NCBI GenBank assembly: GCA_963989385.1
Contig: OZ022511.1
Span: 29,258,503 to 29,322,502, forward strand
DNA: 64,000 bases
Source of the DNA: Ctena decussata
Lineage: Eukaryota; Mollusca; Bivalvia; Lucinida; Lucinidae
Reading direction: 5' to 3'
Part shown: piece by piece, positions 1 to 10,254 of the stretch
Layout: each line of letters begins with the position of its first letter
Numbering within the stretch: position 1 is the first letter of the stretch
Notes under the pieces: generated by a model
Databases searched by the model: none
What the model saw: only the letters and a program-made list of their open reading frames with translations
Told to the model about the DNA's origin: nothing
Program-made: the position numbers and the translations under genes

Positions 1-423
1 GGTGAATACCTGCACGAGTCTTTTGATTGTGGAAAGCGTGTTGCATGATTTTAATGTGAGACGCATAGTATTTATACGCCTATCTTTTAATGAAAAGTTA
101 GACGTGGCTGTTTAATTCTTGATGGATGTTATATTGTTGTGTGCCCAGATTCTGTGTTAAGACCTAGAAGGGTAAGATTTTATTATATTTATTTAGAATA
201 GTTTGGCTAAGAATGAAAAATGTGACTTCTGATTGATATGGTATGATTATATGTGTCGACTGATTTGATTTTGTTGGCAGTGATCAGGCTGCGCATGTGT
301 CGACCGATTTTGTTAGTAAGCATGCTGCGCATAATATTTGTATATTAGGAAGTTTTGTAAATTTCGGAAATAGTTTATATCACTGATGTTGGTTGCAATG
401 GTGTGCGTCTATTTGACGTCCAG

Positions 424-572
424 TGACGTCAGTTGCATTCATGTTATTCATGTGACGTCAGTTGCATTCATGTTATTGCGACGTCAGCACTTTTTATATT
501 AGTTTCACGTATACGTGGCCTATAGAAGTAGATTGATTTGTAATGGAACTAATTTATATACTCGTGACGTCA
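424..572 (+). promoter_or_regulatory. Cluster of CRE-type TGACGTCA sites in the LTR
   Basis: Exact TGACGTCA palindromes, the consensus for CREB/ATF bZIP proteins, lie at 424-431, 453-460 and 565-572. The first two sit in a 29-base tandem repeat. Further exact copies are at 931-938 and 1655-1662, and one in the leader at 2726-2733. The 3' LTR has the same set plus a sixth at 7729-7736, where the 5' LTR has a T instead of G. Binding is inference; the motif count is direct. Confidence 0.5.
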
Positions 573-1428
573 ATTGACGCCATAGCATGCACCGCATTAA
601 GGGTTTTTTTCCATAAGTTATAATGGTAGCATTTGGTCATCATGCGTTTGATTTGCCTTCATTAGACGGCGTCATATGGTATAACATCATTGATGTCATG
701 ATGTCAGATCAAACGTTATGATCCCAAATGTGTGAGAAACGCTTATTCAGCTATTATATTCTATGGCAAATGGTATTACGCTTAGTTTAAAGAAATGAAT
801 TAATACATAGGCGAGTTAGATTTTGGTCAATCAATTTAATGTAAATAGGTCATTGTTTAGATTAGTCATGTTTTATGTGGGGTATGTCATGGTAATGCCT
901 GTTTACGTCAGTATACTTCTTGACAATGTTTGACGTCAGATCCTTCGACGCACATGCGTGGTAGGATCTACGTTTCTTCATTGGCGGAAGTGGTAAGCAC
1001 ACTTTTAGCTTTACATCGTGAGCGCGAGTCGTGTCTAGTGACACGGCTGGCGTGTGCACGTTATGCTCGGCATTCGCCGAGGGCGTTGTATGGTATTTCC
1101 AAGACAGGCCCAGGTCTTACGTATTATTATTATGTAGTTACAATGTATTAAGTGTAAGTTCGTTATTTTTAGGCACATCAAGTCCGGCAGTCAGCTGTTA
1201 GGGCTTAGAGCCACGTCTCACCTGGAGATTCGATATACGTCTCCAGGTTAATACCAACCCGGGTAGAGGCAGTTACAACGCCGTTTGTGCATGGTTCCTA
1301 AGCAGAGGCGGGAAGCACAAAATGTAGGCGGAAGTGGTTAGCACAGTTTTGCCAGATTCTGTGATAAGATCTGAAGGTCACATCAAGTGTGGGACAGTGT
1401 TCGTCCACTAAGGTGTGTTAATATATAT

Positions 1429-1470
1429 AGACTGGTCCCTGGTACGATCCAGGGAGCGACCAGTATATAA
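1429..1470 (+). promoter_or_regulatory. Possible LTR core promoter: inverted repeat with TATA-like element
   Basis: A short inverted repeat (actggtccctgg … ccagggagcgaccagt) ends in tatataa at 1464-1470. A second similar half-palindrome follows near 1511-1545. The same arrangement occurs in the 3' LTR near 8255-8296. A TATA box here would place U3/R about 500 bases before the LTR end. No start site can be read directly. Confidence 0.3.
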
Positions 1471-1967
1471 TCGTGCACGTGTTAATAAGAGTTGGTGTTC
1501 CTCATGATATATGGACTGGCCCATGACATGATCCAGGGAACGACGAATTGAAGTCTACCAACATAAGGCCTTGTTTTTTTCTATGAGCTCAAACTAACGT
1601 TTTTTTGTTCTTTGTGTTTTCCTTTAGTTCATGGCGCTGAGCCGAGTACGGTGTTGACGTCAGACGGTAATCTATTTGCGTATTGTACGCAAATCGATTA
1701 CATATTTGAAACAAACACCTTACTTGGGCCAGCGACATGAACTGATATGTGTTGTATATTATTGTAATTGTGACAGTTGTAAATTGTATTGTTGTATATA
1801 GAATTTACATTATATATAAACGTCAAAACTTCTAACGTTGTTAGAGTTTCCTTGTTAGTGTAATACACTGGTAGATAACCCTTTAACCGGAAGTCACCCT
1901 CCGCCGTCCTGGCGACGCATAAGGCTCTACACCCGTGTCGACCGAGTGTAAAACCTTCTGCGTAACA

Positions 1968-1985
1968 TGGTGTCATGAAGTAACG
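1968..1985 (+). other. Primer-binding site (tRNA-Leu-like)
   Basis: The sequence directly after the LTR's terminal CA begins TGGTGTCATGAAG. A TGG start is what a tRNA 3' CCA end pairs with. The run resembles the TGGTGTCAGAAG type used by many Ty3/Gypsy elements with tRNA-Leu, but carries one extra T. The tRNA assignment is from memory of the family and is tentative; the position is secure. Confidence 0.65.
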
Positions 1986-2911
1986 GGATTTGACTTCTGG
2001 TTAATATCTGCCAGTGTAAGACATTGACAATATATACAGAATCTAGGTACAATTTTGTCAGACATTTTTTTTATTATTATTATTGACTTTCTGATTGTTC
2101 TTTTCTACGGTGACGTAAGGCTGTGAATTTTAGGGGAGCAATTTTGCCACTAAATTCTTTCTAAATGTAACCTACACTCAATTAAGGTCAACTATCCTTA
2201 TTCCCTGCGTGATGAAGTGCGATAGCCCATGCATTAATTTGTGATAAAATGTAACAGGTTGCATATCCGAGTGGGGAAACTGAGGTATATAGACCTGAAT
2301 TGTCTTGGCACGGATGATACGTATTTAGTTTTAAGGTCCGGTTGAGTACCTTGGCATTGCTGTTGCATGACAATCTGTAAGTTTATTAACCTAAACGTTT
2401 TGTACGTTGTGTCGTAACCGTTACTGAGGTCCATTTTATGTCCTGATTTAGTAACGTAGGTCACTCGTAACGTTATATAATATCGTTACAATGAATTAAA
2501 CCTAATAGCGGAATCTTAAGTTTGATTTACCGTTGGTATCTTATATGGTTTTGTAATGTAGGACGTACAGTTGTCGTGTCAGTGTTAATACGTTGCGTTA
2601 CATACGTTACGTTTGTATATCCGATACGCTAGATCAAGTTGGGCGTAATTGTATGTGGGTTATTTACGTCATCTAATTACGTCATCTAACGAAAATTAAT
2701 TCTCGGCAAAGTCAACGTCAGTTTATGACGTCATTTTCGGTCTGTTATGAACGTAACTTTCATGGCTACGTCCAGATCGCGAGTATACTAATTAATCAAC
2801 GTTTTAGTTGGATTAGTTTGTTATTATTATTGTTAACGTTTTAGTTAACGTGTGTGACTTTAAGTGAACGTCGGTTTCAGTTAAGTTAACGTGAGCATTA
2901 CGTTAAGCGTC
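1986..2911 (+). other. Retrotransposon 5' leader, non-coding
   Basis: About 0.93 kb lies between the primer-binding site and the first ATG of the gag frame. It is AT-rich, with repeated acgt-containing motifs and a TGACGTCA at 2726-2733. No convincing frame is seen. A long untranslated leader normally carries packaging signals, but none can be recognised by eye. Confidence 0.6.
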
Positions 2912-5900
2912 ATGGATCAGTTAGTTAAGACGGGAAAGGAGTTAGGTTATGAGGGGCAGGCATTGCAGGAATTTGTAAAGCAACAGCAAGAGACTGAGAG
3001 GGCAGAAAGGCACGCGGTAAGGGAACTTGATAAAGAGAAGATCGCGGCGGAGAAAGAAAAGCTTGCGCAGGCCGATAAAGACCGGGAAATTGAGTTAGCT
3101 AGGATCGCGCAGGCCGAAAAAGATAGGGAAATTGAATTGGCTAGGATCGCGACGGAAGAAGCTAAGATTGCGGCGGATAGGGCGACGGAAGAAGCTAAGA
3201 TTGCGGCGGATAGGGAAATCGAGATGGCGCGGATTGAAAGTATAGAGCGGCAAGCCGAGAAAGATAGGGAAGCTAGGTTGTATCAAGTCGAAAGCGATAA
3301 GGAAGCAAAGTTGTCGAGCGAAGTTGAGTTAGAAAAGTTGAAGTACAGTTTTGAATTGCAGCAACGCGAATTGAAGAATCAGATAGATTTGCAGAAGGTA
3401 ACGTTTAGAGTTGAATTAGAAAAACAGAAGGCTGAAAAGCTAGCGCATGCGCGAGATCCCAAGTTACCGTATTTTGATGAAAGTAAGGACAAAATGGATA
3501 GTTACTTATCAAGGTTTGAGAAATACGCGACGGCGAATAAATGGGATAAAAACGTTTGGGCTGCATATTTAAGCGCATTACTTAAAGGTCGCGCGCTTGA
3601 TGTCTATGATAGATTGTCTGTAGATGATGCAGCGGATTATGACAAGTTGAAAGATGCGTTGTTAAAGAATTTTGATATGACTGAACGCGGATTTAGGAAG
3701 AAATTTCGCTATGATAGGCCTGAAAAGTCCGAAACGTTTATTCAGTTTAGTAGTAGACTTAGGTCGTATCTTAATAAATGGTTGAAAATGGCGAAGGTAG
3801 ACCAGTCTTATGAATCTGTTTGCGATTTTTTCGCTAGAGATCAGTTTTTAGAATCTTGTAGTAAAGAACTGTATGTTCATTTGAAACCGAAAACATTCAC
3901 GAATCTAGGTGAGATGGCTAGGGAAGCAGATTTATTTGCAGAAGCACGTGGCGGTGTCTACGCTTGTGTTAATAAGGGGCAGCGTGATAGTAAGGGCGTA
4001 ACTCAGAGTAGATCTGATAATAAGCCGAGTGCAAAGCCAGAGATAAAATGTAGTATTTGTGGTAAGGGACATTTAACATATAAATGTTTTAAGAATCCCG
4101 ATAGGAAGCAAGCATATAGTGCGGAGGTAGGTGCAAGTGCAAGCGGGTATAGAGGAAGTAAGGGGAGTGGTTATGCACCGAAAGATGAGACACAAAGATC
4201 ACAGAGTAAGAGCGATACTGTACAGACGAAGGGTAGTAATTCAGATCGTGGCCGTGGTCGGGGTTATTCCCGCGGACGTGGTCGGGGTGGCGGACATCAA
4301 ATGAGTTTTTGTAAAACTACAATGAATAGGTCTCATGAAATTGAAGGTCTCTATAAGAGTAAGGAAGAAAGTCCACTAATCAATGATAACGTGGATAGGG
4401 AAGGTGTCTGTTACTTTTTAAGGTCGCGATTACCAACAGCGCAGGGTACGGTTAATGGTAAGACTGTTGTAGTTTTAAGGGACACAGGTTGTACTGGGTG
4501 TGTCGTTCGTAGAAACTTGGTTTCTAATGATCAATTACTTGGTAGAGAATCTGATGTAACTTTGATTGATGAATCTACCCAAAGGTATCCCTTAGCAATG
4601 GTTGACATAGATTGTCCATTTTTCACAGGAAAAACTGAGGCATTGTGCATGGAAGATACATTGTATGACCTGGTTATTGGAAATATTGACGGGTCAAAAC
4701 TTCCCGATATGTCCCATTTTGCAATGGCTGCAGTGACTAGGTCACAAGCTAAGCAAGGTGAAGAGGTCTATAAGAAACTTAAAGTTCCTGATCAAATTAT
4801 TGCTAGTGATAAGGAGGCATTGAAGCAGGCCCAAGTTGTTGACCCTAAATTGAATGGCATAAGGCAAAGAGTGGAATCTGGGAATGTGACGATTAGTCGT
4901 GGATTGAACCGGGGTGAAACTAAGTTTATTCGAAAGAAAGATTTATTGTATAGGCAGTTTACTAAGGGAAACAAGGTCACTTTGCAACTTATTATCCCTG
5001 AAGGTTTTCGTGAAAAGGTGTTAAGATTGGCGCACGAAACCTTGATGTCAGGTCATTTGGGCATAAAGAAAACTATGGATAGAGTTTTAACTGAGTTCTT
5101 TTGGCCTGGAGTTTGTGGTGATGTGGCAAGGTTTTGTAAATCTTGTGACATATGTCAAAGGACTATTCAAAAAGGTCGTGTCACTAAGGTACCTTTAGGA
5201 AAGTTGCCACAGATTGACACACCATTTAAACGAGTCGCTGTTGATATAGTTGGACCGATAGAACCTCGTTCTGACAGGAAATCCCGCTATATTTTAACAA
5301 TGATAGACTATGCGACGAGATATCCCGAGGCGGTAGCGTTACCCGGCATTGAAACGGGACGCGTTGCCGAAGCGTTAGTTGAAATGTTCAGCAGATTAGG
5401 AATACCGAGTGAAATGCTAATCGAGCATGATAGTAAGATCACGATTGACGTCATGAGAGAGGTTAGTAGGTTGTTGTCGCTTCAAGATCTGACAACTATT
5501 CCTTATCAATCTACTGGTAAAGGACCCGTGGAGAAATTCCATGATACATTGAAGCAGATATTACGTGAAATGTGCGTAGAATGTCCGAATGACTGGGACA
5601 GGTATCTCCCAGCATTATTATTCGCAGTAAGGGAAGTTCCGCAAGAGTCATTAGGTTTTTCCCCGTTTGAACTGTTGTATGGGCGTAATGTTAGGGGTCC
5701 TATGCAAATATTAAAGGAATTGTGGTCTGTAGAGGAAACTGACCAACGTGCGTTATTGACGTATCAGTACGTTATTGATTTGAAAGAACGTTTAGAGAGA
5801 ACGTGTAAGTTAGCACAGGATATTGTCCGGAAAATGGACGTAAAGCAGAATGCTTATTATGATAAACGCGCGAGGTCGCGTAAGTTTGACGTCGGAGACA

Positions 5901-6463
5901 AAGTACTTTTGCTACTCCCGAATGAGTGCAATAAATTGTTACTTCAATGGAACGGGCCATATGAAGTTGTCGAAGTAGTCAATGCAATGAACTACAAGAT
6001 TAACGTCAAGGGCGTCGTGAATACTTATCCTGCTAACATGATTAAGCAGTACGTTCAACGTCAAAAGAACGTGTCGTCTGCAGTTGTTAATGCACGTGAC
6101 AATGTTGGATCAGAGGATCACAGTGATCCGAATGTCCAAAGAGTTAACATTTGTACGTCAGAGGACGTATCCCAATATGAATTCATACGTGAAAACGTTA
6201 AGCCCGACGACGTAACGTCGACTCAGAAAACGAGTATGGAAGAACACGGTGGCGATAGTAGATTAGAGGCAGAGGCAACGGATCCTGTGGGATCTGTCGT
6301 GCGAAGTAGGTGTAATGTCAAAGACAACGTTAATTTTACGTCTGATACACTTAAAGGTGGCGATTTCCATCTAATGTTCGATCAGACTTACCCATACTTC
6401 CCCATTCCATTTGAGGCACGACAGGTACGACACAGAGAATTGATTGACTTTGGGATTAGGTAA
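2912..6463 (+). CDS. Gag-protease-integrase polyprotein, truncated at start of RT
   Basis: One 1183-residue frame; I chose the ATG at 2912 because the in-frame position 2891 is a GTG. Residues ~24-178 are a charged coiled coil made of repeated EIELARI/EEAKIAADR-type blocks. Residues ~188-345 are a helical Gag capsid region resembling SCAN. A CCHC knuckle sits at C380/C383/H387/C392 (spacing 2-3-4), followed by an RG-rich stretch (446-461). The aspartic protease has DTG at 524-526 and a hydrophobic-IGN motif near 589. Integrase has the zinc-binding H708/H715/C745/C748, catalytic D778 and E874, and a GPY module at 1015-1017. The second catalytic position is Glu838 rather than Asp, although the 35-residue spacing to E874 is kept. 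Residues ~1160-1183 match the start of RT (PIPFEARQ … ELIDFGIR), then a stop. It would build particles and integrate cDNA in the nucleus, but cannot copy its own RNA. Confidence 0.9.
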   Translation: MDQLVKTGKELGYEGQALQEFVKQQQETERAERHAVRELDKEKIAAEKEKLAQADKDREIELARIAQAEKDREIELARIATEEAKIAADRATEEAKIAADREIEMARIESIERQAEKDREARLYQVESDKEAKLSSEVELEKLKYSFELQQRELKNQIDLQKVTFRVELEKQKAEKLAHARDPKLPYFDESKDKMDSYLSRFEKYATANKWDKNVWAAYLSALLKGRALDVYDRLSVDDAADYDKLKDALLKNFDMTERGFRKKFRYDRPEKSETFIQFSSRLRSYLNKWLKMAKVDQSYESVCDFFARDQFLESCSKELYVHLKPKTFTNLGEMAREADLFAEARGGVYACVNKGQRDSKGVTQSRSDNKPSAKPEIKCSICGKGHLTYKCFKNPDRKQAYSAEVGASASGYRGSKGSGYAPKDETQRSQSKSDTVQTKGSNSDRGRGRGYSRGRGRGGGHQMSFCKTTMNRSHEIEGLYKSKEESPLINDNVDREGVCYFLRSRLPTAQGTVNGKTVVVLRDTGCTGCVVRRNLVSNDQLLGRESDVTLIDESTQRYPLAMVDIDCPFFTGKTEALCMEDTLYDLVIGNIDGSKLPDMSHFAMAAVTRSQAKQGEEVYKKLKVPDQIIASDKEALKQAQVVDPKLNGIRQRVESGNVTISRGLNRGETKFIRKKDLLYRQFTKGNKVTLQLIIPEGFREKVLRLAHETLMSGHLGIKKTMDRVLTEFFWPGVCGDVARFCKSCDICQRTIQKGRVTKVPLGKLPQIDTPFKRVAVDIVGPIEPRSDRKSRYILTMIDYATRYPEAVALPGIETGRVAEALVEMFSRLGIPSEMLIEHDSKITIDVMREVSRLLSLQDLTTIPYQSTGKGPVEKFHDTLKQILREMCVECPNDWDRYLPALLFAVREVPQESLGFSPFELLYGRNVRGPMQILKELWSVEETDQRALLTYQYVIDLKERLERTCKLAQDIVRKMDVKQNAYYDKRARSRKFDVGDKVLLLLPNECNKLLLQWNGPYEVVEVVNAMNYKINVKGVVNTYPANMIKQYVQRQKNVSSAVVNARDNVGSEDHSDPNVQRVNICTSEDVSQYEFIRENVKPDDVTSTQKTSMEEHGGDSRLEAEATDPVGSVVRSRCNVKDNVNFTSDTLKGGDFHLMFDQTYPYFPIPFEARQVRHRELIDFGIR

Positions 6464-6509
6464 ATCTGTTGCCAAGATAATTTGGGGGGCGGACTACCTT
6501 AGTAGATCG
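6464..6509 (+). pseudogene. RNase H C-terminal remnant after RT deletion
   Basis: In the frame shifted +1 from the upstream polyprotein, 6474-6509 reads KIIWGADYLSRS. GAD-x-LSR is the usual end of the Ty3/Gypsy RNase H/connection region. Its position ten bases after a stop that interrupts the start of RT shows an internal deletion of essentially all RT and RNase H, on the order of 1.5-2 kb judged from family size. Confidence 0.75.
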
Positions 6510-6636
6510 TTTGGCCACGTTATGCATCGCACCGTTGTTGTGTATATAGCTAGTTTTCCAGTTTTGACATAGCCTACGATTCGATCGCATTTCGTACTAT
6601 TTCAGAAAAGAAACATTGTTATGTTTTTTTCTCCCT

Positions 6637-6645
6637 AAGGGGAAA
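6637..6645 (+). other. Polypurine tract
   Basis: aaggggaaa lies four bases before the TGTTACG start of the 3' LTR, where the plus-strand primer tract is expected. A second G-rich run (6484-6489) is part of the RNase H remnant and too far from the LTR. Confidence 0.6.
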
Positions 6646-6649
6646 CCTA

Positions 6650-8793
6650 TGTTACGAAATGGATCTAATCGTCCACTATGTCGTCGAGATTATTTTAATC
6701 CTTTCAATCAGTAGAGCTACAGTTTTTAGGGCAACTGTGGTAATAAAACATTTACGGAAATTGTGGCTACGTTATGCATGGGTTGTTTGTGAATACCTCT
6801 CGTGGACAGCGTATTGCATGATTTTAAGGTGAATACCTGCACGAGTCTTTTGATTGTGGAAAGCGTATTGCATGATTTTAATGTGAGACGCATAGTATTT
6901 ATACGCCTATCTTTTAATGAAAAGTTAGACGTGGCTGTTTAATTCTTGATGGATGTTATATTGTTGTGTGCCCAGATTCTGTGTTAAGACCTAGAAGGGT
7001 AAGATTTTATTATATTTATTTAGAATAGTTTGGCTAAGAATGAAAAATGTGACTTCTGATTGATATGGTATGATTATATGTGTCGACTGATTTGATTTTG
7101 TTGGCAGTGATCAGGCTGCGCATGTGTCGACCGATTTTGTTAGTAAGCATGCTGCGCATAATATTTGTATATTAGGAAGTTTTGTAAATTTCGGAAATAG
7201 TTTATATCACTGATGTTGGTTGCAATGGTGTGCGTCTATTTGACGTCCAGTGACGTCAGTTGCATTCATGTTATTCATGTGACGTCAGTTGCATTCATGT
7301 TATTGCGACGTCAGCACTTTTTATATTAGTTTCACGTATACGTGGCCTATAGAAGTAGATTGATTTGTAATGGAACTAATTTATATACTCGTGACGTCAA
7401 TTGACGCCATAGCATGCACCGCATTAAGGGTTTTTTCCATAAGTTATAATGGTAGCATTTGGTCATCATGCGTTTGATTTGCCTTCATTAGACGGCGTCA
7501 TATGGTATAACATCATTAATGTCATGATGTCAGATCAAACGTTATGATCCCAAATGTGTGAGAAACGCTTATTCAGCTATTATATTCTATGGCAAATGGT
7601 ATTACGCTTAGTTTAAAGAAATGAATTAATACATAGGCGAGTTAGATTTTGGTCAATCAATTTAATGTAAATAGGTCATTGTTTAGATTATTCATGTTTT
7701 ATGTGGGGTATGTCATGGTAATGCCTGTTGACGTCAGTATACTTCTTGACAATGTTTGACGTCAGATCCTTCGACGCACATGCGTGGTAGGATCTACGTT
7801 TCTTCATTGGCGGAAGTGGTAAGCACACTTTTAGCTTTACATCGTGAGCGCGAGTCGTGTCTAGTGACACGGCTGGCGTGTGCACGTTATGCTCGGCATT
7901 CGCCGAGGGCGTTGTATGGTATTTCCAAGACAGGCCCAGGTCTTACGTATTATTATTATGTAGTTACAATGTATTAAGTGTAAGTTCGTTATTTTTAGGC
8001 ACATCAAGTCCGGCAGTCAGCTGTTAGGGCTTAGAGCCACGTCTCACCTGGAGATTCGATATACGTCTCCAGGTTAATACCAACCCGGGTAGAGGCAGTT
8101 ACAACGCCGTTTGTGCATGGTTCCTAAGCAGAGGCGGGAAGCACAAAATGTAGGCGGAAGTGGTTAGCACAGTTTTGCCAGATTCTGTGATAAGATCTGA
8201 AGGTCACATCAAGTGTGGGACAGTGTTCGTCCACTAAGGTGTGTTAATATATATAGACTGGTCCCTGGTACGATCCAGGGAGCGACCAGTATATAATCGT
8301 GCACGTGTTAATAAGAGTTGGTGTTCCTCATGATATATGGACTGGCCCATGACATGATCCAGGGAACGACGAATTGAAGTCTACCAACATAAGGCCTTGT
8401 TTTTTTCTATGAGCTCAAACTAACGTTTTTTTGTTCTTTGTGTTTTCCTTTAGTTCATGGCGCTGAGCCGAGTACGGTGTTGACGTCAGACGGTAATCTA
8501 TTTGCGTATTGTACGCAAATCGATTACATATTTGAAACAAACACCTTACTTGGGCCAGCGACATGAACTGATATGTGTTGTATATTATTGTAATTGTGAC
8601 AGTTGTAAATTGTATTGTTGTATATAGAATTTACATTATATATAAACGTCAAAACTTCTAACGTTGTTAGAGTTTCCTTGTTAGTGTAATACACTGGTAG
8701 ATAACCCTTTAACCGGAAGTCACCCTCCGCCGTCCTGGCGACGCATAAGGCTCTACACCCGTGTCGACCGAGTGTAAAACCTTCTGCGTAACA
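6650..8793 (+). repeat. 3' LTR, complete (2144 bp)
   Basis: It begins TGTTACG and ends CGTAACA. Bases 6828-8793 match the 5' LTR almost perfectly; 6650-6827 correspond to the part of the 5' LTR lost off the window edge. Near its start is a partial internal duplication: 'gtgaatacct…cg' plus 'gcgtattgcatgatttta' occurs at 6790-6828 and again at 6829-6880. After 8793 the sequence diverges abruptly (gatgttcc…). Confidence 0.9.
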
Positions 8794-10254
8794 GATGTTC
8801 CTTATATTTGGCATAAGGTTACAGGCTTAGATGTAGGTGAACAGATTACACCCAATTTTTCCAAAGGAACTACCCGATTTCACATATGTAATGACAAAAC
8901 AGGGCCCTTAATCAGCTAACAACTGGGATGTGCTCTCTGTAGAAGAGAATGTTTGTCTTTATACAATTTTTGGGTTACAATCAAACCTATGCTAAAGACA
9001 ACCTGCGACCAAAGACCACCTTTTGATAGAGACGACTCCAACGATTACCAGAATATAGAAAGCTGGCCCCGAGGTTATACAACTTTTTTCATGCTCAACT
9101 CAGCTGAGCATGATATATTCTCTGCTGATAAATATGACAATGCCAACATTAGTTGGCATTTTCATATTTATCAGCAGAAAAAAATTCAACCAAATTGAGC
9201 TACTAAACAACTGTACTTATCAGTAACCTGCTATATATCAGCAGAGAAAATTTCGTGCTCAGCTAAGTTGAACACGAAAAAAGTTTTATAACCTCGGGGC
9301 CGAGACTTTTGTAGCGTGTGAACAGGGGCCACCTGTCAACAAAGACCACTATAATTGTGGCTGTTTTTGGTATTTTTCTCTGTGACTGATATACAGCTAA
9401 TATTGTTTATTAATAAAATCTTAGTGTGTGCCCCAGATAATAATCCAATCAGATCATTGGAAATTGCATTTTTAAGTAGATTTATTGGTGTTGACTGGTC
9501 ACTGAGTCATGAAGACGTCTTCCCCATTAAATATACTGAAGACCTGAAATCGATTTTCATCTGGGGCAAAAACTAAGCCGGTTAGGCTACGAAGAGAAAT
9601 CTGCGAATTAAGGACGCTCGCTTTAAGTTCTATAAACTTGCAAAGATTTTTCTTCATAGCCTCTAATAAGGCACAGCAAACCTCGGATTCTGTGGAAAGC
9701 TTTAAGCCCTTTCTTAATCATCGCCTATTTAATAAGCCTACATGTACTTAATGTTTATAAAAACATTGTCTGGAACGAAATTACAAAGAGCTCATATATC
9801 ACTGTTAATCATTAACTGAGAGCAGCTGGGAACAGATTAAATCTGTCTTATATCTTAAAGACATGTAGTAATAAATATGCAATTGCCATAGGGTCAGGTT
9901 GCATGATTATATATTCAGAACAGCATGAACGTTTGGGTAGTTTGGTCAGAGAATGTACTTTACGAATACATTATCTACGTCCCAAACCCAATTGTATAAT
10001 GCCTTCACATGACTACAAGTCCATGTTTTAATGGCGCAGTGTATTAAATTGCGGTTTCACTGAGTGATATAAAATATTGAAAAGTGAATAAACATTATTT
10101 CGAGCGTCCATACTGTTTCCATACCCGCCTAGCTCATACAATTAACAAATAAAGGTTATCAGCAAATACAAAAATACTGGCCAAACTTATTTCAATATTA
10201 AAACGCACGCATATATCGAATATTTAAAATCTGCTGAACTTGTATTTTATATAT
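8794..10254. other. Right flank of retrotransposon; no gene seen
   Basis: This is AT-rich DNA with 'gaccaaagaccac' phrases (9005-9025, 9340-9352), a decayed bivalve-type tandem motif, interrupted by the foldback at 9065-9301. Short open frames at 8953-9198 and 9355-9576 run through repeats and show no recognisable protein. Confidence 0.4.
9065..9301. repeat. Foldback element with nested hairpin
   Basis: Outer arms ggccccgaggttata (9065) and tataacctcggggcc (end 9301) are complementary and continue inward with mismatches through the 'ctcagct' and 'cagcaga' segments. A second hairpin at 9122-9177 has 26-base arms with one mismatch (ctgctgataaatatga …). It is MITE-like and has no coding capacity. 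Confidence 0.65.

Larger units (their letters stand above)
1..1967 (+). repeat. 5' LTR, left end truncated by window
   Basis: This is 1967 bases nearly identical to 6828-8793. It ends in CA (…gcgtaaca), immediately followed by a primer-binding site, which fixes the LTR/internal boundary. Differences from the 3' LTR that I found are at position 40 (g/a), the T-run near 606-612 (7 versus 6 T), 692 (g/a), 865 (g/t) and 904 (t/g). Short frames inside it (862-1059, 930-1151, 1698-1976) recur in the other LTR and look non-coding. Confidence 0.93.
1..8793 (+). mobile_element. Gmr1-like Ty3/Gypsy LTR retrotransposon, RT-deleted, 5' end outside window
   Basis: Two long direct repeats (1-1967 and 6650-8793) enclose a primer-binding site, a leader, a single gag-protease-integrase frame, a short RNase H remnant and a polypurine tract. 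The 3' LTR starts TGTTACG and ends CGTAACA, a perfect 7-base terminal inverted repeat. By comparison about 178 bases of the 5' LTR lie left of the window. Integrase upstream of RT is the reverse of ordinary Ty3/Gypsy order and is characteristic of Gmr1-like elements; the SCAN-like Gag agrees. The visible LTR portions differ at only four substitutions and one T-run indel, so insertion was recent. With no RT the copy cannot be autonomous. The target-site duplication cannot be tested because the left flank is missing; the right flank begins gatgttcc. Confidence 0.9.

Noticed and set aside
862..1976. 65-, 73- and 92-codon frames in the LTR
   Set aside because: They recur in the 3' LTR simply because the LTRs are identical; on opposite strands and overlapping, with no start context or motif.
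2891..2911. Polyprotein start at 2891
   Set aside because: The codon there is GTG; the first in-frame ATG is at 2912.
6474..6497. G-rich run at 6484 as the polypurine tract
   Set aside because: It lies inside the RNase H remnant and 160 bases from the LTR start defined by TGTTACG/CGTAACA; aaggggaaa at 6637 fits better.
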